Positions 11,354 to 22,609 of a DNA stretch of 64,000 nucleotides are shown here, in pieces. Origin of the DNA: Chaetomium olivaceum (Eukaryota; Ascomycota; Sordariomycetes; Sordariales; Chaetomiaceae); assembly GCA_039881045.1 (NCBI GenBank), contig JAYWVB010000027.1:1-64000 (forward strand), given 5' to 3'. Position numbers and translations under genes: made by a program. Under the pieces are notes generated by a model that worked only from the letters and a program-made list of their open reading frames with translations, was not told where the DNA came from and made no database searches. Numbering within the stretch: the first letter of the stretch is position 1; every line of letters begins with the position of its first letter.

Positions 11354-12709
11354 TTTGTTTGTGTTTTATGTTGATGCCTCACTTCCGGAAGGGTTTTTGA
11401 CGGGGATGCTGAGATGCAAGCTGCGGGGTCTAGCAACCTGGAAGACTTTGGCCAAAAGCTACTGTACCGGGTTTCCGGTACAACGACAAAAGTTGCACAG
11501 TGGCCTAGAGGTACCTGAGTTAGGTGAGCATAGGGAGACAACAAATTACTGTGTACTGCGTACTGCACAGAGTTCTTGTTTGCCACAGTCCTCGTACTCC
11601 AATCTATGTATCCGTATACCGCTGTGATTGATTGTGTGGCAGCCGTGATGCAGCCGTGATGCACTCGCAAAGCAACCCAAAAGCTCGGTGTGTTGTGTCA
11701 GAAGACAGAAAACACGGTTCAGGCGTTAGCGATCCCTCAAGTCGCAGCGACCGTTGGAGCTCCGAGACATGGAGCTGACCCGGGTCCATCTGCAGGGCAC
11801 GTCCCAATTGAGCAATCCAAACCAATCATCCCATGCAGAATTGCCCCTCCGAAAAATTCTCGCATCATCATTGCCTGCACGGCTGGATCTGAGGTACGTA
11901 CCGACCCTGGGGTGCGTCCTAGGCCGGCCAACGTCTTGAACCACGAGGCGAGAAACTGGATCACAACCCGCAAAAGAGAAATTTTTTGTTTTTTAAATTC
12001 CCTAGCAGCCCCGCGGTCAACTGTTCCACACCGCGGGACCGATCTTACCCACATCCCAAACACATCCATTGCCGCATTGAACAGCCATTCCCACTTGGTC
12101 AACTTTTTGACTTGACTCAAGATGGTTCCCTTGTGATTTTTCCCTTTCATCTTTTCCCCTCTCCCATTTCGACTTTCTTTCTTCCCATACCTACTTTTAC
12201 CTACTTTACGTACTTTACCTCTTCCATCCATTGTTGACTCTTCCGGCCCCTCACCGCCCGGCCAAACCAAGCCGTGCTGCCGTGCTGCCGTGCTCGGCCC
12301 CTCTTCAAATCTCAGTTGCCCTGGTACCCTCGGCAATTTTTTGTTAGCGACCGACTCCCGGCTTGAGGCATCTGTTGTTCCGTTCCTGTGAACTGTCCTG
12401 TTCAAAACAACCAGGAACAAAAAACAACGACAAAGTTCAAAAAGAGCCTCATCCAGTGCTGTCTCGCCTGTGCCGGCATCGGTCGTGCAGTGTGATCGAG
12501 GCTCCGACTCTCGCCTGAGCACCTGAAGTTGCATCGGACGCCTGTTCCGCTTCTGCACCCCAAGCTTCCAGGTTCCTCAAACTCGGTTTTGCCTGCCGAA
12601 GCCGCCACCCTTTCTTTCTCCGATTCTGCTCCGCTACTTTATTCCTCAATCGCGTCATTCCATTCGGCCTCTCGCTGGTTGTCCCAATTGCATCAATTGA
12701 GCCGCCATC
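11354..12709. other. Upstream region and long pyrimidine-rich leader of the PRPP synthetase gene
   Basis: No gene that I can support. The stretch at about 12115-12250 is C/T-rich with short TACTTTACC repeats, and GCCGTGCT occurs three times in tandem near 12271-12297. CT-rich tracts of this kind are common upstream of highly expressed fungal genes. A 273-codon antisense ORF at 11737-12558 overlaps this leader and is judged spurious. Confidence 0.5.
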
Positions 12710-14371
12710 ATGGTCCGAAATATCGTGGTTCTCGGCGGCAACTCGCATCCCGCCCTCGTGGAGAGCGTATGCAGCATCCTGGCTCTGCCCGCCTGCAACC
12801 GTATCCTTACCAAGTTCTCGTCGGGGGAGAGCCGCTGCGAAATCCAGGACTCGGTTCGCGGCAAAGATGTCTACATCATCCAGACTGGTTTTGGCGGCAA
12901 TGGCAGCAAGCTGAACGACCACTTCATGGACCTATGCATCATGATCTCGGCCTGCAAGACTGGCTCGGCCCGGAGAGTCACGGCCGTCCTACCCCTGTTC
13001 CCCTACTCAAGGCAACCCGATCTCCCGTACAAGAAGACGGGCGCTCCCCTCTTCAAGGCCCCCTCGGAGAACGGCAAAAAGGATTACACCTTTGACAGCG
13101 TGCCGGCCACACCTGCCCCTGGTGTCCCCCGGAGCGCCGGCTTCGTCAACGGCACCGACATCTCCAGCCGGCTGACCAAGACGACGTCATTGCCCAACGG
13201 GGCCGGTGCCACGTCCCCTGTCAAACCGACCAACGGCAGCGTCAATGGCAGCGTCAACGGCAGTGTCAATGGCGACCACTACTTCAATGGAAACGGCCAC
13301 AGTGTCGCAAACCCCGCCCCGGGTGTCATTGGCAGTTACACGACCCACGACTACGAGAACGTGTCTCACGTTGGCGCATTCGAGGCGAAGCCCGGGTATA
13401 AGCAGTGGGTTGCACAGGCAGGGACCCTGGTGGCCAACCTCTTGACCTGTGCTGGTGCTGATCACGGTATGTCTTCCTGGGGTTTCATGGGCTCGGTCAG
13501 ACTTAAAAGTCCGGGCCCGTGTTGACGAGAAATCTTGGTTTGCCGCTCTACCGTATCTGTTGCTAACATAAACTGCAGTAATCACCATGGATTTGCACGA
13601 CCCTCAAGGTATGTGAAACACAAAAATGGTGGCTTCAGGTCTACAACGTGGCAAACCCGGCGGCTCTGTGTTTCCGCATATCATCAACCACCCCTCAGGC
13701 TTTTCTTTGTGCAAATGCTTTGTGGGTGCAGGAGGATACTGACCGAATTGCAGTCCAAGGATTCTTCGATGTTCCTGTGGACAACCTGTACGGCAGGCCT
13801 CTGCTGAAGCGGTACATCCAGACGCACATCCCCAACTACAAGGATGCCGTCATCATCAGCCCTGACGCTGGTGGTGCAAAGCGTGCGACCGCCATTGCAG
13901 ACGGCATGGGCATCGAGTTTGCCCTCATTCACAAGGTAACATCTCTCTATGTCTCCCCTCTCAGCCACTTACCAACCCTCGCTACAGGAACGCCGCCCCA
14001 CCAAGATTACGGATAGGCAAAACGCTAGCATGATGCTCGTCGGTAACGTAGCAGACCGGGTCTGCATTCTCATCGACGACCTCCTGGACACGGGCAACAC
14101 CATCACCCGGGCTGCCAAGCTCCTCAAGAAGGAGGGTGCCACCAAGATTTACGCACTTCTCACCCACGGTGTCTTCAGCGGGGACGCCATCAGCCGCATC
14201 AAAGCATCAGCCATCGACAAGTTGGTCGTGACCAACTCGGTTCCACAAAACGAGCACAAGACGCTGCTAGGGCCCAAGCTTGACGTCCTGGACATCTCGC
14301 CCATCTTCGCCGAGGCAATCCGCCGTGTCCACCACGGTGAATCGATCAGCGTACTCTTCAACTACGACTAA
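12710..14371 (+). CDS. Ribose-phosphate pyrophosphokinase (PRPP synthetase) with large fungal insertion
   Basis: Makes 5-phosphoribosyl-1-pyrophosphate from ribose-5-phosphate and ATP, feeding purine, pyrimidine, His, Trp and NAD synthesis. Four exons: 12710-13466, 13579-13608, 13754-13935 and 13988-14371, giving 450 aa with phases that match throughout. Motifs include FSSGESRCEI, the ATP-loop region PLFPYSRQPD (about 95-104), MDLHDPQ across exon 2, GFFDVPVDNLYGRPLL, and the PRPP-binding loop ILIDDLLDTGNT (about 350-361). A non-homologous insertion of about 110 residues (roughly 110-225) splits the N-terminal domain, as in yeast Prs1-type subunits. It contains a tandem NGSV repeat. Exon 2 is only 30 bp. 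Family assignment is firm; the exact Prs paralogue is not. Confidence 0.92.
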
Positions 14372-16375
14372 CCGTATGAGATCCGCGGGCTATGAAACTC
14401 GAAAAAAAATGGTGTGCATCATAATGAACACACACGGCACGACACGGCATCTGGCGTTGTTTTCAGTCCATCTTTCGTAGGTGTGGTCCTTTACTCCTTG
14501 GACAGTATACAGAAAGACATTGCATTGGTGGTCACCGTGGAATGCCCGCCTTTTGGGGCATTCGTTCGTACAGACACTCCTTCACAGCAAGGGTATCTCT
14601 TCCGGCGTTCGGGGTCTTCCTTTTTCTCATCTTGTCGGACTCTCATATTCGGGTCGGGGTAGAAGACAGGTCCGGAGTGGGTCACCGGCCTAGTTACCTA
14701 GACAGCCATGCAGACAATGCATGCGCACATATGTCCCATCGAGGATGCTGTGGTGATGTAGTGGTCTGGCTGTGCCGTTGTCGTCGTCGTCGTCGTTGTC
14801 TCTCTTGTCACTCACTAGCAGTGAAGCTGGGTCTCCTGCGGCCCCTGTGCTCGCGCTTTTGGACCAAGGAATGCGACGCGAGGACAACTGCGTATCTGCT
14901 TACCTACCACACCCTACGGACGCCGGTTCTCTGGAAGCGATATGGCGGATCCTAAACGGCAAGCAATCCATTTTCTTGGCATCTTCATTTCCTAGGAATA
15001 TGGGTAGAGAAAAGTAGGCAGGGGTAGTGGGCGTATGGTGTTATGTTCCTGTGTTGATGGAATACCAACTCACATGCTGAAACACACACACAAGTCCAGT
15101 GACTGTCCTGTTCTTGTTTACGCAGTGCTGCTGCTTGGTACGCGGCAAAGGATCCATGCCGATCCGAGTCCCGGAGCCGATGGAGGGGGGTCAGCTGCCC
15201 CGGTAGTCCGGCTTGGCACTGGCTTGGGGCCCCGGAATGACGTTTTGTCTTGGGCGGATCACTGATTGGGCTTTCGTTTCTTTGGCTATCCCGGTTGATA
15301 AAATGGAGTGTCTTGGGGAAGAGGAAGAGGAAGAAGGGCCAGTTGGTCATCATCTTTTTGGATCAGTAGGAGTTTACTGTGAACACGACAACACCGGTAC
15401 CTAACATGGAGTGAGATGAGATGAGTGGCTCGGGCCCTCCGAGTTGGGCGCAAACCAGGGGGCGATGCAAAAAAACAAACAGAAATTGAGATTACCATCC
15501 ATAAAGCACCATGATCAAGGATTTTACAACGGGGTTCCTATATATACCCTCACATATTCCGTACCGTACGTAGTATTCAGCCCAAACAATTTTAGTCACC
15601 AACTCCCGTTCCATGAGGAAGTGATCCGTCAAAACAAGCTTCTCTGTGACAAGTCCCACTGGTTCTTTCCGGACGGTTATCCGGCACTTACACGCACCCT
15701 TGGCCACTCACAAGACGTTTTAGGTCTCCTTAAAACCCCAGCGCCACACCACCAAGGCACCAACCATCTCCACGCCGCACACACAACCAACGTCATAATC
15801 TTGCCGTGAGATTTGGGGGATACGGGAGACGGTTCTTTTTTAACGACAGACAGCACAACCCGTACCGTGAGAGTTTCGCCCGTTACCAGCGCAACGATCA
15901 ACCCAACAAAACACACACAAGCTGTATTCCCCCCTTGTCACCAACCTTTTTTTTTTACTCCCATATCAAAACCACCCACTATCCACAACACCTTCACCTA
16001 CTCATACCGGTACAAAACATAAACCGTACCCCATCAACCATAACCCACGATGGCGGGTTCTCCAAACCCACCATCACCACCCATCCCCCTCCCCGTCCAT
16101 CACCACCACCACCACCAACAACGACGACGACCTCCCCCCCTCTTCCAACCACCACCCCCACCCCTCTTCCAACAAACAGTTTTCCCACCTCCCCAACCAC
16201 AACCACAACCACCCCCAACTCCCCAACAACCACATCCCCAACAATCACAGCTCCTCCACGACCGCCCTTCCCCCGCCAACTCACCGCCGCCTCCGCCGTC
16301 TCCCTCTCCGCCCGCTCCACCCGCTCCGCCCTCGCCCTGAACCAGGGCCACTCGGCGTCGGGCTATGAAACACCC
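14372..16375. other. Intergenic region and low-complexity 5' part of the transporter gene
   Basis: The left part is the 3' flank of the PRPP synthetase gene, with a GTC microsatellite near 14776-14800. From about 15900 the sequence is very C/A-rich and stays open in the transporter frame as Pro/Thr-rich text but without an ATG. An ATG at 16050 lies in another frame and could be the true start if one base is missing downstream. No other gene is seen. Confidence 0.45.
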
Positions 16376-18650
16376 ATGGACGACGGCGGCGGCGGCGGCG
16401 TGTTGGGCGGCTTTCCCTGGCCCGGCCAACCAACAACCCCTTCTTCGGCGCCTGCGATGCCTGCGATGCCGGGGAGGAGTAAGACGGGGTTGTTGTTGTT
16501 GCAGCCGCCTTCTGCTGGGGTAGGGGCGGGGCCGAGGTTGGGGAGGAGGGCGCGGACCGAGTTTGTGGGTGTTGGGGAGGGGATGGGGGTCGTCGGGGTT
16601 GGGGTTGGGAGGGGGGGGAGGTTGTCGTCGGGGTTTGGATCGTCGGGGTTTGGGCCGTTGTCGGGTGGTGGTGGTGGTGGGTCGGGGCTGGGGAGTGGCG
16701 TGCATTCGCCGACCGAGAGTCTGAATGGTGTGGTGATGCGGGCGAGTAGGGGGTTCAGCGGGAGGAAGGTTGGGTTGCGGGATCGGATTGGGTGTTTTCA
16801 GTGGACGTGGTTTACTATGACTATGGTGGGTTCTTTTTTTCGTCTTCTTTTCTGGGTTTTTGGGGGTTATTTAGGGGGGAGGCAAGTGTTGATCAGGTTG
16901 ATGTTAACCATGTACGTGGAAATAGGCCACCGGAGGGATCGCGAATGTGTTGCATTCTAGTACGTTTCGCCTTGCTACTGTGTTCGTCGTGAACACCATC
17001 AACTAACCGCAGTCACAGTACCCTACCAGTCGCAATGGCTGACTGGCATCGGCCTGGCCTTCTTCTTCCTCAACCTCTGCCTCTTCATCATGAACTGCGT
17101 CCTCATCACGTTGCGGTTTTACTGGCGCCCCGGGAGTCTGATGGACTCGTTTAACGACCAGTTCGAGAGTCTGTTTATCTCGGCCATTGTGAGTATACTT
17201 CCCGATTAAATAAACGCCCCCTGAGCATGATCACTAACATCACCCAAAAGATCGTTTCGTAAGCCACCACCCACAAACCCCTGGAGCCCGGTTACTCATA
17301 TACCACCGCTACAGAATAGCCACCATCCTCATCACCATCACCCAGTACGGCATCCCCAACACAGGCCCCTGGCTTCTGAGCGTCATCGAGGCCCTCTTCT
17401 GGGTCTACATCGGCGTGAGCACCCTCGTCAGCGCCAGCCTATACCTCACCCTCTGGTCCACGCAGTAAGCACCCTCCGTGTCACCTCCCCCCCCCCCCCT
17501 TCTCCAAACAACGACGACCCCCACCCAACACTAACACCCTTCCCTCCCTCTCACCACAGAGTCTTCCCCATCCACACCATGACCCCCGTCTGGGTGTTCC
17601 CCGCCTACCCGCTGCTCCTGTCGGCGCCCTTCGGCGCCAACCTGGTCTCGGCCGCCAGCAGGAGCGGGCGGCTGGACGGTATCAACACGGTGCCCGTGGC
17701 GCTGGCGGCCGTGACGGTGCAGGGCACCGGCTTCCTCATCAGCTTCATGATCTGCGCCGCCTTCCTCTACCGCCTCATGACCCAGAAGCTGCCGCGCGAC
17801 CACCAGAGACCGGGCGTGTTCATCTCGATCGGGCCGAGCGGGTTTACTTGCGCTGGGTTGGGTATGTTGGCTCCTTTTTTTTCTTTTTTTTTTTTCTCTA
17901 CCTTCCCTTCCCATTAAGGATTGGCTGTTTTGGGTGGTGGGTTTATTAGTTAGTTAGTTAGCGGTGGCAAACCCAAGCTAACCCTCTTTTTTTACCCTTC
18001 CAATAGTACAACTCGGCACGCAAACCGCCTCCATCTTCCCGCCGGGCTTCGCGGGCACGCAGCACGCGGCCGACATCCTGCGGCTGCTGTCCTACATGGC
18101 CGGCCTCTGGCTGTGGGGGCTCAGCATCTGGTTCTTCCTGGTGTCGGTCGGCTCGCTGTGGAAGTACCTGCGGCCCGAGAGCAAGGGCAAGCTGCGCTTC
18201 CAGATGACGTGGTTCTCGTTTGTGTTCCCGAATACGGCGCTCGTGAGTCTTCTTTAATTTTATTTACTACCTACCCCCTTGTTGTGGCGGGTTTTATTTG
18301 CCCGTCCGGCGGGTGAAGGGAGTCATGATACTGATGAGATTTTTGATGCTCGTGTAGGTGACCGCAACGGAAGCACTCGGTGGCGCATTGGATAGCCCTG
18401 GTCTCAAGATCTTTGGGTGTGTACTGACGGTGTGTTTGGTGCTGGTGTGGATATTGGTCTTCACCGAGATGCTGCGGTGTCTGTGGAAGAGGGAGTTGTG
18501 AGTCGCCTCCTTTTCATCCCCCCTTTACTATCTATCCCCCGGGTACTGCAAGAATGGCGAGATGTGGGGAAAGGAACGCCGGGTACAGAACTAGAGAAAA
18601 CAGGTTTGGCTAACACTGAAACCAGGCTTTGGCCCAAGGACGATGACTAG
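16376..18650 (+). CDS. TDT-family membrane transporter (Mae1/Ssu1-like, malate or sulfite type)
   Basis: Nine exons with matching phases: 16376-16825, 16926-16959, 17019-17188, 17251-17258, 17315-17464, 17560-17861, 18007-18242, 18358-18497 and 18626-18650, giving 504 aa from the in-frame ATG at 16376. The exon of 17251-17258 is only 8 nt. The protein has the many hydrophobic helices of the tellurite-resistance/dicarboxylate transporter (SLAC1-like) fold. It begins with WTWFTMTMATGGIANVL and later has ITQYGIP and HTMTPVWVFPAYPLLLSAPF. Mae1 imports C4-dicarboxylates and Ssu1 exports sulfite; the sequence does not decide which. The Gly/Pro-rich N-terminus is cytosolic by inference. The start is uncertain: an out-of-frame ATG at 16050 would join by a one-base correction to give about 613 aa. 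Confidence 0.85.
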
Positions 18651-19248
18651 AAGTCTGTTACGGGCCAGAGAGTTGGGTCTGGTGGTGGGACTCCCGGGGA
18701 TAATTTTCGACGAATGAAGTCTTGAGCTCCTTGAATATTCGATACGGTAGATACGGTAGGGCTAAAATGTAATCGGAGGTCGTTGGGTTCGAAGAAGCAT
18801 TTCTGGGGCGTTGTTTTCAGTACGGATTAGGGCACTGGTCATGGAGCAGCAGATAGATACCCACGGATAGACACAATGTGGACATAGGCACTCGTTCGCC
18901 TCCCACCATGGCAGCGACATGAAACAGAGGTGTTTTGCAATTCGCTCGTTGCCGTGAGACGTCTAAAATTCGCGGAGTTACCCTGTTTTCCCTAGCCGCG
19001 AAGGGGAGAAATCCGTTCCCTTTCCACGCTGGCCGCCTTTGCCTTTTGAATCCCTCCATTGTACCATTATGCTCAGGCAAGATACCGTCGAATGTAACGC
19101 CGTAGGTTTCGTAACACCTCGAGCTGTATGTGCATCCCCTCCCATTAATCCCTAAGTATCTTGAGGAGCCCACGCTGCAGCGTTCTCCTAGCATACAACC
19201 CCTTCTCCGTGTCGTCGCACGAGGGGCAGCTCCCCTTGCTTGGCCGCC
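18651..19248. other. Spacer between convergent transporter and RasGEF genes
   Basis: About 600 bp holding the two 3' flanks. A GATACGGTA repeat occurs near 18740-18760. No coding sequence is supported. Confidence 0.45.
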
Positions 19249-21955
19249 CTACTTGGCCAGCCAGGGAAACTTCTTCCTAGTCGACTCCCCCGCGCCACCA
19301 GTCGAAGGCTCAACCTGCACGCTGCGTTGATAAAGTTCCTAGGCTTCAGTTAGCAACGGCACGTAAGAAAATAAATCGAGTAAAGAAAAACCCACCTCGT
19401 CATCAGTCGTGACCCGACAATCCAGTATCAACTCCTTGCATGCATCATGCCGCTGCAGGTTCGGATATGGCTGCCCCTGGCTCTTCATGATGGGCAACAG
19501 CACTTCCCCAAGCACCTCAAACTTCTTCCAGTTGATTCGGTCCCCGTTGGGTCCGACAAACGTCTTGCTGCCCTCCTCCGCAGAGACTAAATCGCGCCGG
19601 TGCAGCGGCATGAAGGGGATGCGCGGCAGCGACGAGTTCTCCCACGCGAGGCGGTAGGCGAAGTGGCTCTTTTGCGTGCCCATCAGCAGCGCTAGCCCAG
19701 CATGCCGCTTTTGCGCTTCCGGCGAGATTAGCGCGCGCGTCTGGGCGAGCCGGTGGATGGCGGAGCCGTTGATGCCTGCTAGCACGGCGGCCAGGCCGTT
19801 GTAGTTATTCATCTGGCGCAGCTTTTGGGCGACGACTATGAATTTCTCAAGGCAGGGGGCGCGATGCTTCGCCTTGTCGCGTATCAGAATCATGTTGGAA
19901 ACCCAATGGGCGACGTGGTTAAAGTGCGAGACCATGCGGTTGACGTTCTTGAGGTTACGGCACTTCTCCTTCTGATCGTGCGACAAGCTGACGTGTCGCA
20001 CCTTGTCGCGGATTCGGATCGAGCTGAACATGACCCAGTCTATCCGCGTCAATTCGTCCGCGATATCCTCAACATCGAGCTCCATAAACATGTGATACCG
20101 GAACTTGTTTAAAGGAAGTATGGGCGACGGTACCAGGGTGGCTGCCTCGCATTCGTAGTCTTCGACCGAATGGAAATGGAGCCGTGCCGGGCCCCGGGGG
20201 CCGCGACCCTCTAGGGCGGACAGGTCGGAGCTCTGTGACGGGCGCCGTTGGCTGGGCACGCCCGAATCATCCAGCTGCAAGGAGCTCATTGACTCTGCGA
20301 CCCCGCTCCGCCTCTGTCCCGCGCCCTCTCTGCCCTCGTTTTCGTCTGCCGGATCTGATTTCGCCCAGCCTGTGTCGTCGTCCACTGTGACCTTGTGGTC
20401 AAGATGCACCCTCATCTGCTGTGCGGCTGCGACGAAGACCGGCTCTGCCGACAGCTGCTGGATCAGCTCCTCCAAACTCCTCCTAGTCGCTGACCTGGCG
20501 AAGTCCCCGGGATACAGTGATAGCCATTTGGCCACCACTTCGATCGTTCGCATCTGCGTCTCTATCTTGACCAGGTATTCCACCGCCCGGTCGGTCCGCA
20601 CTCGGGCCAGCCGGGCGCGGATGGCCGCAAGTAGCTCGTGCGGAGCGGCGAATTTTCGGTACAGGCAGAGAAAGACGTCGGCAAAGTTCTGGTCCGCCTT
20701 GGACATTTTCGGGGCAAGAAGCCTGTCGACGAGGTCGTCAAAGCTCACGCCCGTTATCTTGGCCGGCCTGTCAAAGCCGTCTTCGCTCCGGCGCAAGATC
20801 GGGATGTCTTCCGAGTACTGGTAAGACTCCCCGTCGGATTCATCGACGTCGAGGAAGGACTCCCCGCCGCCGTCCAGCCGAATGCCCGGGGTCCGCAGCA
20901 TGCTCGACACCGTCTGCTGCTTGCCGTCCTCAGGAATGGCGGTGCTGGGATTCAGGTTGCTGCTGGAGGCGATGCTCTGATAATCTAGCCTCGGAGACCT
21001 CGACGGCGGACCTCTGTACTGGCCTTCGTTGGGAGGTTGTGAAAAGCCCCGCAGGAGCGAGAAGTCGGAACTGGCCCTGCTGTGCTTACTGTGCTGGCTG
21101 ATTGGGCGGCCATTATGGAGATCCATCGGCGCATCAAGATTTGCCGTCGAAGCAGCGCGCCTCCTCTGGCCTGAGCCTTCTGACCTGTCTGCTGATGCTT
21201 CTCGTTAGTCCCGTCTCACAACGTGTTACCGGTACCGAGCCCATGGTAGGCAAGCCCGTGACCGGTCTGGTGATGTGATGCGGCAGCACAAGTGGGGCAG
21301 GGCTGAGGAAGCGCCGGGGACGTAGATCTCACCTCTCCGGTTGGCCAGCGCGACTCTCAACATGGCCTGTAAGCATTCCCGGGCGGTGGCTGGCGCGTTA
21401 GACGCGGTCCTGAAATGGCCGGCGCACGTCGCGAAGGCGGATGCGAGCCCAGACAAATCGGGATGGCGTAGGTCGTCGGGGGTGTCACATTTCGTGGCGA
21501 CGAGGACGGTCGGTAGGGAGGAATTCGCCAGGGCGGCTGTGCCAATGAGCATGTGTCCGATGACGCGTCGGTTCGAGACTGAGACTCACCCATTATGGGG
21601 GGCACTTCCCGCATGCTCCCCTCATTCACGGCATCGTACAGGATCAGTGCACCATCCATGCGGGGCACCGAGTGTCCTCCGATTTGCTTCGGCCAGTGTA
21701 CGGGCTGGTTCGGATCCAGCTCGATGCCCTCGAGATCGAGCTCGACAAGCGTGACTAGGTAGGAGGTGCCATCGAGTTCGTGACGTAGGGCTGTGATGTT
21801 GGAGGCCGACGGTCTGGGTTGCCGGCGTAGGTGCTGTATGAAGGTGGACTTGCCCACGCCTACGGCGCCAATGATGGCTATGTTGATAGGTTCCATGTCG
21901 GATTGGGCATGCTCGAACTGAACCAGTAGTCAGCATCTCCCGCTCTCTTTCTCTC

Positions 21956-21986
<31 letters not shown>

Positions 21987-22609
21987 ATGCGTGCGTGTAT
22001 GCCTGTTTCTCTCTGCCGCGTTTCGGGAAAGTGTTTGGTCGGTGCCGTGACGACGAATTCCTCTCTTGGGGAAGGGGGAGGGAGAAAAGCAAAAAAGGTA
22101 AAGGTGCGTACCCAGGGGGTCGGATTAGTATGGCTCAGGGATTCTTTTCGCGGGGGGATCCACGGCTGTCGCTCCTCATCACGGTGACCGGCACTCGTCG
22201 TCGGGGCGTCTGTGTTTGCGTTTGGCGGGCCGGGATGGGGATGGGTCGCGGGATGGGGATCGGGATGAGGATCGGGATCGTGGTAAGGGTCGGGGGTGTG
22301 GTAACGAACGAAAAACGGATCGTCGACGATGGAAGCGAACGAATCTCTAGTGCCGGCGGCAGGAGGGTCGTCGACGAGAAGAAAGGTGCCTTCGGAGCCT
22401 ATAACGGAGGGAAGTTGTCCGGAAGGTGGTGCGAAGCTTGGCTCGCCTGTTCTCGCCGTCGCAGCCGCTGCACGAGGACCAGCGCCAGCACCGGCACCAG
22501 CACCAGCACCAGAACCAGCAACTCGCAGCGGGGTACCCGACGGCACAGACAGCTTCGGCAGCGCTCCTCCGGGACGGTCTGACACGGGCTGGTGAGTCTG
22601 TGCCCGCAT
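19249..22609 (-). CDS. Ras guanine-nucleotide exchange factor fused to a P-loop GTPase-like domain
   Basis: Five minus-strand exons: 22609-22112, 21917-21590, 21536-21333, 21188-19396 and 19338-19249, giving 970 aa in one frame. A stop precedes the first ATG. After a disordered N-terminus there is a Ras-like domain at about 173-345: P-loop GAVGVGKST (182-190), a DLEG switch II, LILYDAVN and TKCD (about 290-293). Then follow a Ser-rich linker, a RasGEF_N domain (about 485-615; FDDLVDRLLAPKMS) and a catalytic CDC25 domain (about 715-960; LDVEDIADELTRIDW, HFNHVAHWVSNMILI, GLAAVLAGINGSAIHRL). The last intron restores the typical end DDELYQRSVQVEP. It should activate a Ras or Rap-type GTPase. The attached GTPase domain could be a regulator of the GEF (inference). 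Confidence 0.88.
21959..21985 (+). repeat. GT dinucleotide microsatellite
   Basis: About 13 uninterrupted GT units, followed by GCATGCGTGCGTG, inside the first intron (21918-22111) of the RasGEF gene. Confidence 0.9.

Noticed and set aside
11737..12558. 273-codon minus-strand ORF upstream of the PRPP synthetase gene
   Set aside because: It lies antisense to a pyrimidine-rich leader, has random composition and no motif; the stop-free run follows from base composition.
21959..21985. GT repeat as a promoter or Z-DNA element
   Set aside because: It falls inside an intron of the RasGEF gene; no evidence beyond a simple microsatellite.
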